Source: Pseudomonadota bacterium
GTDB lineage: Bacteria > Myxococcota_A > Bradymonadia > Bradymonadales > GCA-2716585
NCBI GenBank assembly: GCA_005804885.1
Contig: SYOX01000152.1
Span: 1-57,453, forward strand
Length of the DNA stretch: 57,453 nt
Reading direction: 5' to 3'
The position numbers and the translations under genes are program-made. The notes under the pieces are model-generated. The model had not been told where the DNA came from, searched no databases, and worked only from the letters and a program-made list of their open reading frames with translations. Shown here piece by piece: positions 9,063 through 17,260 of the stretch; the stretch's first letter is position 1; each line of letters opens with the position of its first letter.

Positions 9063-11522
9063 ATGATCAAGCAGATTCGCAAGGTGGCGGTCCTGGGCGC
9101 AGGCGTGATGGGCTCGGGGATCGCGGCGCACCTGGCCAACGCGGGGGTCCCCAGTCTCTTGTTGGACATCGTGCCGCCGAACCCGAAGGCGGGTGAGGAC
9201 ACGACGAGCCGGTCCTATCGGGATCGCTTCGCGGCCGGTGCGCTCCAGAAGTTGCTCAAGACGCGTCCGGCGGCCTTGTTGACCCCGCGCGATCTGAGCT
9301 TGATCGAGGTGGGCAACTTCGACGACGACCTGGGGCGCGTGGCCGAGTGCGACTGGATCGTGGAGGTGGTCGTCGAGAACCTCGCGATCAAGCAGGCGCT
9401 CTTTGAGCGCATCGAGGCGGTCCGTCGGCCGGGGACCTTGATCACGTCGAACACCTCGGGGCTGTCGATCGAGGGCATGATCGAGGGTCGCAGCGAGGAC
9501 TTCCAGCGGCACTTCCTCGTGACGCACTTCTTCAACCCCGTGCGCTACATGAAGCTGCTGGAGCTGGTGCCGGCCTCGACCACGGACCCGAAGGCGATGG
9601 CGCTGCTGTCGCGCTTCGGCGAGGAGGTGCTGGGCAAGGGGATCGTGTACGGCAAGGACACGACGAACTTCATCGCCAACCGGATCGGCGTCTACGGCAT
9701 GATGAAGACGATCCAGGCGATGGAGGCCGGCGGCTACACGGTCGAGGAGGTCGACAAGGTCTTCGGGCCGGCCACCGGCAGGCCGACGTCGGCCGTCTTC
9801 CGCACGGCGGATCTGGTGGGCCTGGACACCTTCGTCCACGTGGCCCGGAACTGCTACGACACGCTGGTCGAGGACGAGGAGCGGGACGTCTTCTTGATGC
9901 CGGCCTTCGTGGCGCAGATGCTGGAGAAGGGCTGGCTGGGGCAGAAGTCCGGCCAGGGCTTCTACAAGAAGGGCCAGGACGCGCAGGGCAAGCCGGCGAT
10001 CTTGTCGCTGGATCTGGCCACGATGGATTACAGCGAGCAGGGTCAGGTGCGCTTCGCGAGCCTCGACGCGGCTCGGAAGATCCAGGACGTGGGCGAGCGG
10101 GTCAAGAAGGTCGTCTTCTTCGACGCCGCGGCGGGGGACGCGAAGGTCGCGGGCGAGGGCGTCGAGCCGGATCGGGCCTCGCAGCTGGCCCGCGCGGTGA
10201 CGCTGGCGACGCTGGCCTACTCGGCCGGGCGGATGGGCGAGATCGCCGACGACGTGGTCAACATCGATCGGGGGATGCGCTGGGGCTTCAACTGGGAGCT
10301 GGGGCCCTTCGAGACCTGGGACGCGCTCGGGGTCAAGGACGCCATCGTGGCGATGACGAAGGCGGGCCTGAAGGTCGCCGACTGGGTCATCGAGATGGTC
10401 GAGCGGGGCTGCGGGAGCTTCTACAGCCAGGGTGAGGGCGGCGAGGCGCTCTATTATGACGTGGCGCAGAAGGGCTACAGGCCCGTGCCGCGCTCGGAGC
10501 GGGATCTGTCGCTGGGCTACCTCAAGCAGACCAGGGGGGTCAGCAAGGTCGCCGGCAACATCAGCGCCTCGCTCTGGGATACGGGCGAGGGGATCCTGGG
10601 GCTGGAGTTCCACAGCGCGCTCAACGCGAAGCTCAACCCCATCGACGACGACATCGTGGCGATGATGGAGAAGGCGGTCGAGGAGCTTGAGGCCAACTTC
10701 GACGGGCTGGTGATCTACCAGGACAGCGAGAATTTCTCGGCCGGCGCCAACCTGCTGCTGCTCTACATGAACGCCGTGCAGGGCAACTGGGGCGAGATCA
10801 GCAAGCTGATCACGCGCTTCCAGAGCGCCAACCAGGCCATGACCTACAGCTCCAAGCCGGTCGTGGCCGCGCCCTCGGGGCTGACGCTGGGCGGTGGGGC
10901 CGAGGTCGTCATGGGGGCCAACGCCGTCCAGGCCTTCGCCGAGCTCTACATGGGGCTGGTGGAGGTCGGCGTCGGGCTCATCCCTGGCGGGGCCGGCAAC
11001 CTGAACATGCTGCGCAACTGGTACGGCCCGGTGGCCGAGGACAACGACTTCGATCCGCTGCCCTACCTTAAAAAGATCTTTATGATCATAGGGATGGGAG
11101 AGGTGGCCGCCAGCGCGGAGCTGGCCCGCGAGAGGGGCTTCTTGAGGGCGGGCGACGGCGTCACCCTCAACCGCGACCACCTGCTCTTCGCCGCCCGGCA
11201 GAAGGCGCTGGGGATGGCGCGGGCCGGTTTCCGGCCGCCGAGGCCGATCAACTACCGGCTGCCGGGGCGCTCCGGGGCCGCCACCATCGACATGATGCTC
11301 TACTCGATGGAGCAGCAGCACCAGATCAGCGCCCACGACCGCCTCGTGGGCGCGAAGCTCGCCTCGGTGCTGACCGGCGGCGACACCTCGACGACGACCA
11401 CCGTCTCCGAGGCGAGGCTGCTGGAGCTGGAGAGGGAGGCCTTCTTGAGCCTGTGCGGCGAGCCCAGGACCCAGGAGCGCATCCAGTACATGCTCAAGAA
11501 CAACAAGCCCCTGAGAAACTAG
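9063..11522 (+). CDS. fadN: FadN-type 3-hydroxyacyl-CoA dehydrogenase / enoyl-CoA hydratase
   Basis: 819 residues, close to the ~790 of B. subtilis FadN. Residues 6-24 form the NAD-binding Rossmann loop (VAVLGAGVMGSGIAAHLANA), and the catalytic His of the dehydrogenase is H155 in THFFNP. A second 3HCDH C-terminal domain spans about 190-330. The enoyl-CoA hydratase-like domain is C-terminal (about 520-720), with NFSAGANL and LTLGGGAEVVMG for the oxyanion hole. The domain order (dehydrogenase first, hydratase last) and the ending GKPLRN-like PLRN match FadN rather than E. coli FadB. It oxidises L-3-hydroxyacyl-CoA and hydrates trans-2-enoyl-CoA in fatty acid beta-oxidation in the cytoplasm. GAGAGGA precedes the ATG. 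The thiolase follows 10 bp later, so this is an operon. A FadR-like operator lies upstream. A local AT-rich codon patch occurs at 11068-11095. Confidence 0.93.
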   Translation: MIKQIRKVAVLGAGVMGSGIAAHLANAGVPSLLLDIVPPNPKAGEDTTSRSYRDRFAAGALQKLLKTRPAALLTPRDLSLIEVGNFDDDLGRVAECDWIVEVVVENLAIKQALFERIEAVRRPGTLITSNTSGLSIEGMIEGRSEDFQRHFLVTHFFNPVRYMKLLELVPASTTDPKAMALLSRFGEEVLGKGIVYGKDTTNFIANRIGVYGMMKTIQAMEAGGYTVEEVDKVFGPATGRPTSAVFRTADLVGLDTFVHVARNCYDTLVEDEERDVFLMPAFVAQMLEKGWLGQKSGQGFYKKGQDAQGKPAILSLDLATMDYSEQGQVRFASLDAARKIQDVGERVKKVVFFDAAAGDAKVAGEGVEPDRASQLARAVTLATLAYSAGRMGEIADDVVNIDRGMRWGFNWELGPFETWDALGVKDAIVAMTKAGLKVADWVIEMVERGCGSFYSQGEGGEALYYDVAQKGYRPVPRSERDLSLGYLKQTRGVSKVAGNISASLWDTGEGILGLEFHSALNAKLNPIDDDIVAMMEKAVEELEANFDGLVIYQDSENFSAGANLLLLYMNAVQGNWGEISKLITRFQSANQAMTYSSKPVVAAPSGLTLGGGAEVVMGANAVQAFAELYMGLVEVGVGLIPGGAGNLNMLRNWYGPVAEDNDFDPLPYLKKIFMIIGMGEVAASAELARERGFLRAGDGVTLNRDHLLFAARQKALGMARAGFRPPRPINYRLPGRSGAATIDMMLYSMEQQHQISAHDRLVGAKLASVLTGGDTSTTTTVSEARLLELEREAFLSLCGEPRTQERIQYMLKNNKPLRN

Positions 11523-11532
11523 GAGAGGCCCC

Positions 11533-12699
11533 ATGACCCGAGAAGTTGTGATCGTCGAGGCGCTGCGAACCCCCTTCACGAGGGGCATCAAGGGCGCCTT
11601 CAAGGATACCCGGCCCGACACGCTGGCCGCCGAGGTGATCAAGGCGCTGCTGGCCAGGGCGCCCCAGCTTGACCCGGCCATGATCGAGGACGTCGTGCTC
11701 GGCTGCGCCATGCCTGAGGGCGAGCAGGGCATGAACGTCGCCCGGCTGGCCGGCTTGCTTGCTGGCCTGCCCCACACCGTCCCTGGGATGACCGTCAACC
11801 GCTTCTGCTCCAGCGGCTCCCAGACCATCGGCCTGGTCGCCGACCGGATCGCCGTCGGGGGCATCGACGTCGCCATCGCGGGCGGGACCGAGAGCATGTC
11901 CATGATCCCCATGGGCGGCAACAAGATCTCGGCCAACCCCGAGCTGATGGCCTCCAACCCGGAGGCCTACATCTCCATGGGCGCCACCGCCGAGCTCGTC
12001 GCCCAGCGCTTCGAGATCAGCCGCGCTGACCAGGACGCCTTCGCCTGCGAGTCCCACCGCCGCGCCTCGGCGGCCTGGGAGGCCGGCACGCTGGCCGAGG
12101 AGGTCGTGGCGGTGACCACCCGCGTCCAGACCCCCGAGGGGCCCCGACAGGTCACCGTCTCGCGCGACGAGGGCCCCAGGCCCGACACCACCATCGAGGC
12201 GCTCAGCGCCCTGCGCCCCGTCTTCGACCCCACTGGGTCCGTCACCGCCGGCAACGCCTCGCCGTTGACCGACGGCGCGGCCGCCGCGCTGATGATGGAC
12301 AAGGAGACCTGCGAGCGGCTGGGCCTGTCGCCGCTGGGCTACTTCCGGACCTACGTCGTCGTCGGCGTCCCGCCCGAGATCATGGGCGTCGGCCCCGTGC
12401 CGGCGATCCGCAAGCTGCTGGAGAAGGCGGGCCTGACCCTCGCCGACAGCGACGCCGTCGAGCTCAACGAGGCCGTCGCCAGCCAGTCCCTGCACTGCAT
12501 CCGGGAGCTCGGCCTCGATCCCGCCAAGGTCAACCCCAACGGCGGCGCCATCGCCCTGGGGCACCCGCTGGGGACCACCGGCGCCCGCCAGGTCGCCACC
12601 CTTTTGCGGCACCTGCGCCGCACCGGCGGGCGCTACGGCGTCGTGTCGATGTGCATCGGCGGCGGCATGGGCTTTGCGGCCCTCGTCGAGGCCGCCTGA
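11533..12699 (+). CDS. fadA: Acetyl-CoA C-acyltransferase (3-ketoacyl-CoA thiolase)
   Basis: 388 residues, normal thiolase length. The nucleophile is Cys92 in [13 protein letters not shown], the catalytic His is H344 in [11 protein letters not shown], and the second Cys is C374 in CIGGGMG; all three are present, so the enzyme should be active. NEAVASQ near residue 315 is the conserved NEAFA-type motif. It cleaves 3-ketoacyl-CoA with CoA to acetyl-CoA and a shortened acyl-CoA, the last step of the beta-oxidation round started by the FadN-type protein 10 bp upstream. AGGAG lies six bases before the ATG. The operon appears to end here; no acyl-CoA dehydrogenase (fadE) follows, unlike the fadNAE operon of Bacillus. 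Confidence 0.94.
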   Translation: MTREVVIVEALRTPFTRGIKGAFKDTRPDTLAAEVIKALLARAPQLDPAMIEDVVLGCAMPEGEQGMNVARLAGLLAGLPHTVPGMTVNRFCSSGSQTIGLVADRIAVGGIDVAIAGGTESMSMIPMGGNKISANPELMASNPEAYISMGATAELVAQRFEISRADQDAFACESHRRASAAWEAGTLAEEVVAVTTRVQTPEGPRQVTVSRDEGPRPDTTIEALSALRPVFDPTGSVTAGNASPLTDGAAAALMMDKETCERLGLSPLGYFRTYVVVGVPPEIMGVGPVPAIRKLLEKAGLTLADSDAVELNEAVASQSLHCIRELGLDPAKVNPNGGAIALGHPLGTTGARQVATLLRHLRRTGGRYGVVSMCIGGGMGFAALVEAA

Positions 12700-12785
12700 G
12701 CCCTCGCGCCCCTGATCCCCTTCTTGCGCCTCTTTTCAACCATCGTTTGCCTAGTCGTGTCGATAAAGTGTACCTTCAATGATCA

Positions 12786-12806
12786 GATCGGCTCGGAAGG
12801 CCGATC
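12786..12806 (+). promoter_or_regulatory. Hairpin in the zapA leader
   Basis: GATCGGC at 12786-12792 and GCCGATC at 12800-12806 form a perfect 7-bp stem with a 7-base loop, about 60 bases before zapA. A weak promoter-like pair (TTGCCT at 12747, TACCTT at 12771) lies just upstream. There is no T-run after the stem, so it is more likely a leader structure than a terminator for fadA. Its function is unproven. Confidence 0.3.
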
Positions 12807-12866
12807 GGGATCAAAGAAGGAAGACAAGCCTATCGCCAGGGCAGGCAAGACACGCAAGCGACAGGG

Positions 12867-13226
12867 ATGGTCATGAGTGCGAAGCGTTCGGTGGTTTTGG
12901 ACATCGCCGGGCAGCGCTTGAGTCTAAAGACCGATAGGGACAATGAGTCCCTCAAGGCGTTGTCCAGTTTCGTGGGGGATCAAGTCGAGGCGCTCCGAAA
13001 GGCCGCCCCCCAGATTCCAATGGAGAAGGTCTGTCTCCTGGTGGCCCTCCAGATCGCCGACACGCTCTTTGAAGAGCGCCAGAGCGCTCAGGGGATCTAC
13101 GAGGAGTTTGAACAGCGCTCGCAGCAGCTCTTGCGGCTCCTGGATGATGAACTCGAGGAGGCCCCGGCCCAGTCGTGGTCGCAGGCCCCTGTTGTTCCAG
13201 GGCCGCCTCAGGTGCTGCGCCGGTAG
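12867..13226 (+). CDS. zapA: Cell division protein ZapA
   Basis: 119 residues. The N-terminal half has the ZapA fold signature (VVLDIAGQRLSLKTDRD, then a long helix LKALSSFVGDQVEALRK and MEKVCLLVALQIADTLFEE), followed by a coiled-coil and a Pro-rich tail. ZapA binds and bundles FtsZ filaments at midcell. ATG codons at 12867 and 12873 are both possible starts; AGGG lies directly before the first. The 5-formyl-THF cyclo-ligase gene follows after 20 bp, the same neighbour as in many proteobacteria; the 6S RNA gene often found between them is absent here because there is no room. Confidence 0.88.
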   Translation: MVMSAKRSVVLDIAGQRLSLKTDRDNESLKALSSFVGDQVEALRKAAPQIPMEKVCLLVALQIADTLFEERQSAQGIYEEFEQRSQQLLRLLDDELEEAPAQSWSQAPVVPGPPQVLRR

Positions 13227-13246
13227 GGTCCTTTAAAAAGGGTCGG

Positions 13247-13891
13247 ATGTCGTCGAGGCGACCGCCAGCGGCCGACAGGATCGCGCGACAGAAGCGCGCG
13301 CTGCGTCTTGAGATGCGCGCGCGCCGGGAGGGCGCCCCTGAGGGGCTCATCGACGAGGCCTCCGCGCAGGCGGCGGCCTTCGCCGTGGCCTTTGAGCCCT
13401 TCCTCGCGGCCCGCGTGGTGGCGCTCTACAGCCCGCTGCGCGGGGAGCTCGATCCGATCTGCTGGCTGGAGCGACCCGAGGCCGCTGGCAAGACCTTCGT
13501 GCTGCCCAGGACCTGCCCCGATCGACGGCTGACCTTCCATCTTCCGACCACGATCCCGATCGCGCCGGGCACCCCAGGGTGCACCGAGCACCTCGTCGGC
13601 TCCCTGATCCCAGGCCCCTTCGGGATCCTGGAGCCTGTCGGGCCTCCGATCGAGTCGAGCCTCATCGACCTCGTGGTGGTGCCCGCGCTGGCCTATGACC
13701 TGCGCGGGAGCCGCCTCGGGTACGGAGGGGGCTACTACGACCGGTGGCTGGTGCAGCAGCGCCCGGAGCTGTGCGCGGTGGGGCTGGGCCATGATTGGCA
13801 GATCGTCGAGGCGTTGCCGGTCGAGGATCACGACCGGCCCGTCGCGGCCATATTGACGCCTACGGGTATCGCGCCATGCGCGGCCCGTTGA
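13247..13891 (+). CDS. ygfA: 5-formyltetrahydrofolate cyclo-ligase
   Basis: 214 residues from the ATG at 13247; earlier in-frame codons overlap zapA and add no family sequence. The N-terminal helix [15 protein letters not shown] is typical. Later motifs are [29 protein letters not shown] and [13 protein letters not shown] (the phosphate/folate-binding glycine loop), ending VAAILTPTG. It converts 5-formyl-THF to 5,10-methenyl-THF with ATP, recycling an inhibitory folate in the cytoplasm. It sits between zapA and RNase Y on one strand and probably shares the zapA transcript. Confidence 0.9.
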   Translation: MSSRRPPAADRIARQKRALRLEMRARREGAPEGLIDEASAQAAAFAVAFEPFLAARVVALYSPLRGELDPICWLERPEAAGKTFVLPRTCPDRRLTFHLPTTIPIAPGTPGCTEHLVGSLIPGPFGILEPVGPPIESSLIDLVVVPALAYDLRGSRLGYGGGYYDRWLVQQRPELCAVGLGHDWQIVEALPVEDHDRPVAAILTPTGIAPCAAR

Positions 13892-13958
13892 TCGAGGGAG
13901 CCGGTCGGCAGGGGGACGACCGGGGCATCTCCCATACACCCCAGGAAGAGGTGACACG

Positions 13959-15626
13959 ATGGTAGAAATCGTGCTGGTGGGCCTTCTGGCGCTGGTCATA
14001 GGCGTCGTGGGGGGCTACTTCGCGGGAGCCAACAAGGCTCGGGAGCTCAACCGCGGCGAGCGGGAGGAGGCTGAAAAAGAGGCTCGGCGCAAGACCGAGG
14101 CGGCCGAGATCGAGGCCGACAAGATCCTCAAGGGCGCGCGGGAGGAGTCTCGCGAGCTGATCCGCAAGGCCGAGGCCGATGCGGAGGCGGAGGCCAAGGC
14201 CGCCGCCCTCAAGGCGCAAAAAGATCTCAAGGCCAACCTGGAGAGGGAGCAGGAGGCGCTGCGGATCGAGGCGGAGAAGGCCGAGCAGCGGGCCAATGAG
14301 CGAGAGCAGAAGTTCAGCAAGCGCGAGGGTTTGCTCGACAAGCGGGACGAGAACCTCGACCGCCGCGCGGAGATGTACGACGGCAAGGAGCAGGATCTCA
14401 ACAAGCGCGACAAGGCGCTCGCGGCCCGCGAGCAGGGCCTGGTTGAGAAGGAGAAGGAGATCGACAAGCTGATCGCGCAGGCCGGGGAGAAGCTCAGCGA
14501 GGTGGCCGGCTTGAGCCCCGAGGAGGCGCGCAGGCAGCTCATCGAGAAGATGACCGGCGAGGCGCGCATCGAGGGCGCGCGGCTGATCAAGAACATCGAG
14601 GATGAGGCGATCGCGGAGGCGGATCGTCGGGCCAAGAAGGTCATCGGTGTGGCCATCCAGCGCTACGCCGGCGAGTACGTCGCCGAGCGGACCGTGACGG
14701 TGCTGCCGATCCCGAACGACGACATCAAGGGGCGGATCATCGGCCGCGAGGGCCGCAACATCCGGGCGCTGGAGGCGGCCACGGGCATCAACCTCATCAT
14801 CGACGACACGCCGGAGGCGGTGGTGCTGTCGGGCTTCAACCCCGTGGCCCGCGAGGTCGCCCGGATCTCGCTGGAGCGGCTCATCGCCGACGGCCGCATC
14901 CACCCCTCGCGCATCGAGGAGGTCGTGGAGAAGACCCGCGGCGAGGTGGACAAGCGGATCAAGGAGGCCGGCGAGCAGGCGGCCTTCGAGCTGGGGTTGC
15001 ACAACGTCCACCCGGAGCTGCTCAAGCTCGTCGGGCAGCTGCGCTACCGGACCAGCTACGGCCAGAACCAGTGGAAGCACTCCATCGAGGTGGGCTTCTT
15101 GTGCGGGATGATGGCCTCGGAGCTGGGCCTGAACACCAAGATCGCGCGGCGCGCCGGCCTCCTGCACGACATCGGCAAGGCCGTCACCCACGAGATGGAG
15201 GGCAGCCACGCGGTCAACGGCGGCGAGTTCTGCCGCAAGTTCGGCGAGGACCCCATCGTGATCAACGCGGTGGCCGCCCACCATGACGACGTGCCGCCCA
15301 AGTCGGTCTACGCCCACCTCGTCATGGGCGCCGACGCCCTCAGCGGCGCCCGCCCCGGCGCTCGCCGCGAGATCCTGGAGACCTACATCCGGCGTCTTGA
15401 GGATCTGGAGCGGATCTCGTGCGAGTTCGAAGGGGTCGAGAAGTGCTACGCGGTCCAGGCCGGCCGCGAGATCCGGGTCATCGTCGAGAACGACAAGGTC
15501 AACGACGAGCAGGCCAACTTGCTCAGCAAGGACATCGCTCGCCGGATCGAGAAGGAGCTGACCTACCCGGGCCAGATCAAGGTCTGCGTCATCCGGGAGC
15601 TCCGCGCGGTCGATTACGCCCGCTGA
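13959..15626 (+). CDS. rny: Ribonuclease Y
   Basis: 555 residues, close to the usual ~520. One N-terminal membrane helix (residues 3-25), then a long charged coiled-coil (about 28-200, repeated EAE/KRE/RDE heptads), a KH RNA-binding domain ([20 protein letters not shown], about 247-290), and an HD phosphodiesterase domain with the metal pair H403-D404 in [10 protein letters not shown] and VAAHHDD further on. It is the membrane-anchored endoribonuclease that starts mRNA decay. AGGAAGAGG lies before the ATG. The translation of the coiled-coil is a simple K/E/R/A-rich run, which explains the long shadow frames on the other strand. tyrS follows after a likely terminator. Confidence 0.95.
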   Translation: MVEIVLVGLLALVIGVVGGYFAGANKARELNRGEREEAEKEARRKTEAAEIEADKILKGAREESRELIRKAEADAEAEAKAAALKAQKDLKANLEREQEALRIEAEKAEQRANEREQKFSKREGLLDKRDENLDRRAEMYDGKEQDLNKRDKALAAREQGLVEKEKEIDKLIAQAGEKLSEVAGLSPEEARRQLIEKMTGEARIEGARLIKNIEDEAIAEADRRAKKVIGVAIQRYAGEYVAERTVTVLPIPNDDIKGRIIGREGRNIRALEAATGINLIIDDTPEAVVLSGFNPVAREVARISLERLIADGRIHPSRIEEVVEKTRGEVDKRIKEAGEQAAFELGLHNVHPELLKLVGQLRYRTSYGQNQWKHSIEVGFLCGMMASELGLNTKIARRAGLLHDIGKAVTHEMEGSHAVNGGEFCRKFGEDPIVINAVAAHHDDVPPKSVYAHLVMGADALSGARPGARREILETYIRRLEDLERISCEFEGVEKCYAVQAGREIRVIVENDKVNDEQANLLSKDIARRIEKELTYPGQIKVCVIRELRAVDYAR

Positions 15627-15639
15627 TCCCGCCGATGGC

Positions 15640-15684
15640 GGCGGCGCGCCCTCGGGCCTCGACGGGTCTGGCGAGCGCGCCGCC
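15640..15684 (+). terminator. GC-rich hairpin after rny
   Basis: GGCGGCGCGC (15640-15649) pairs perfectly with GCGCGCCGCC (15675-15684), a 10-bp stem with a 25-base loop just after the rny stop, followed by a pyrimidine-rich CTTGACCTCTCCTCC. There is no clean T-tract, so this is a possible but unproven terminator between rny and tyrS. Confidence 0.4.
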
Positions 15685-15787
15685 CTTGACCTCTCCTCCA
15701 TCTTCCTTAAATGTGCTGTCCGACGGCCCCACCCACGCGCCGGGGCGCCCCATCAGGGCACCCGCGCGCCCAGATGAGCGACCGCTG

Positions 15788-17242
15788 ATGAGCCCATTCA
15801 AGAGCAGCGTCCTGGCCGAGATGGCCTGGCGCGATCGCATCGAACAGACGACCCACGACGCGCTCGACGAGGAGCTTGCCCAAGGGTCGGTCACCCTCTA
15901 CGCCGGCTTTGATCCCTCGGCCGACTCCCTGCACGTCGGCAACCTCGTGCCCATGATGGGGCTGGCCTTCTTCCTGCGCCACGGCCACCGGCCCGTGGCG
16001 CTGGTCGGCGGCGCGACGGGTCGGATCGGGGACCCCTCGGGCAAGTCCACCGAGCGCTCCCTGCTGAGCGTCGAGGAGATCGATCGCAACCTGCGCGGCA
16101 TCCAGGCCCAGCTCCAGGCCGTCTTGAGCCGCGCCCTGACCATGCACCCCGAGGGCGTCGTCGATCTGATCGACGATGTCTCCGACGGCGTCGATCTGGC
16201 CGACGGCGTTGATCTGGCCGACGGCGTCGATCTGGCCGACGGCGTCGATCTGGCCGACGGCGTCGATCTGGCCGACGGCGTTGATCTGGCCGACGGCGTT
16301 GATCTGGCCGACGGCGTCGTTATCGTCAACAACTTCGACTGGTTCTCGGGCTGGAGCTACATCGACTTCTTGCGCGAGGTCGGCAAGCACTTCCGGGTCA
16401 ACGCCATGTTGACCAAGGACTCGGTGCGCAACCGCCTGGAGAACCGGGAGCAGGGCATCAGCTACACCGAGTTCAGCTACATGCTGATCCAGGCATTTGA
16501 TTTCCTTCATCTTTTTGAAAGCCATGGGTGCTCGCTCCAGATCGGCGGCTCGGACCAGTGGGGCAACATCACGGCAGGGACGGAGTTGATCCGGCGCAAG
16601 CTGGGCCAGCCGGCCTTCGGCTTGACGATGCCGCTGTTGACCGACACCTCGGGGCGCAAGTTCGGCAAGACGGAGCAGGGCGCGGTGTGGCTGGACCCGG
16701 CCCGGACGAGCCCCTACGACTTCTACCAGTACTGGATCGGCCGAGAGGACGCGGACCTGGGGATGCTGCTCAAGACCTTCACCTTCCTGCCGAGGGTCGA
16801 GATCGAGGCGCTGATCGCGCAGGTCGAGGCGGGGAAGAACACGGGTCAGGTGCAGCGGCGGCTGGCCTACGAGGTGACCTGGCTCATCCACGGTCAGGTC
16901 GAGGCCGACAAGGCCGTCCGCGCCAGCCAGATGCTCTTCGGTGAGCGGATCGAGGGCTTGAGCGACGCGGACCTGTCCTCGATCTTCGCCGACGTGCCCT
17001 CGATCGAGGTGGAGCGGTCGCGCTTTGAGGGTGAGGGGATCGGGCTGGTGGACTTGCTGGCCGAGGTGGGGCTTCAGGCGTCCAAGGGGGCCGCGCGGCG
17101 GCTCGTCAAGCAGGGCGGCGGCTACATCAACAACGATCGCGCCGACGAGGAGGCGCGCGTGACGGTCGCGCAGCTCGCCAGCGAGTCCATGATCGTCTTG
17201 AGGGCTGGCAAGAAGTCCTATTGCGTGCTCAAGCTGGTCTGA
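15788..17242 (+). CDS. tyrS: Tyrosyl-tRNA synthetase with an inserted VDLADG repeat array
   Basis: 484 residues, about 60 longer than typical bacterial TyrRS (~424). The start at ATG 15788 gives an N-terminus that aligns with the family (LAEMAWRDRIEQTT). The class I HIGH motif is H49-VGN in SLHVGNLVPM, the KMSKS equivalent is K291-FGKT, tRNA/Tyr-binding residues lie in LQIGGSDQWGN, and the C-terminal S4 RNA-binding domain occupies about 420-484 (KGAARRLVKQGGGYINN). It charges tRNA-Tyr with tyrosine. Residues 135-176 are seven perfect VDLADG copies, inserted just before the conserved strand VVIVNNFDWF in the Rossmann catalytic half. Removing them would restore near-normal spacing. The conserved stretch QAFDFLHLFESHG (16492-16530) uses unusually AT-rich codons. 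Catalytic motifs are intact, so the enzyme is expected to be active. Confidence 0.93.
   Translation: MSPFKSSVLAEMAWRDRIEQTTHDALDEELAQGSVTLYAGFDPSADSLHVGNLVPMMGLAFFLRHGHRPVALVGGATGRIGDPSGKSTERSLLSVEEIDRNLRGIQAQLQAVLSRALTMHPEGVVDLIDDVSDGVDLADGVDLADGVDLADGVDLADGVDLADGVDLADGVDLADGVVIVNNFDWFSGWSYIDFLREVGKHFRVNAMLTKDSVRNRLENREQGISYTEFSYMLIQAFDFLHLFESHGCSLQIGGSDQWGNITAGTELIRRKLGQPAFGLTMPLLTDTSGRKFGKTEQGAVWLDPARTSPYDFYQYWIGREDADLGMLLKTFTFLPRVEIEALIAQVEAGKNTGQVQRRLAYEVTWLIHGQVEADKAVRASQMLFGERIEGLSDADLSSIFADVPSIEVERSRFEGEGIGLVDLLAEVGLQASKGAARRLVKQGGGYINNDRADEEARVTVAQLASESMIVLRAGKKSYCVLKLV
16190..16315 (+). repeat. 18-bp tandem repeat, 7 copies, inside tyrS
   Basis: The unit GTCGATCTGGCCGACGGC is repeated seven times in a row with no gaps. 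The only variation is the third base of the first codon (GTT in copies 2, 6 and 7; GTC in the others), so all copies encode VDLADG. The near-identity points to recent expansion by slippage or unequal recombination. The period of 18 keeps the frame, so copy number can change without breaking the gene. Confidence 0.97.
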
Positions 17243-17260
17243 GCGGTTGCGGGAGAGAGT

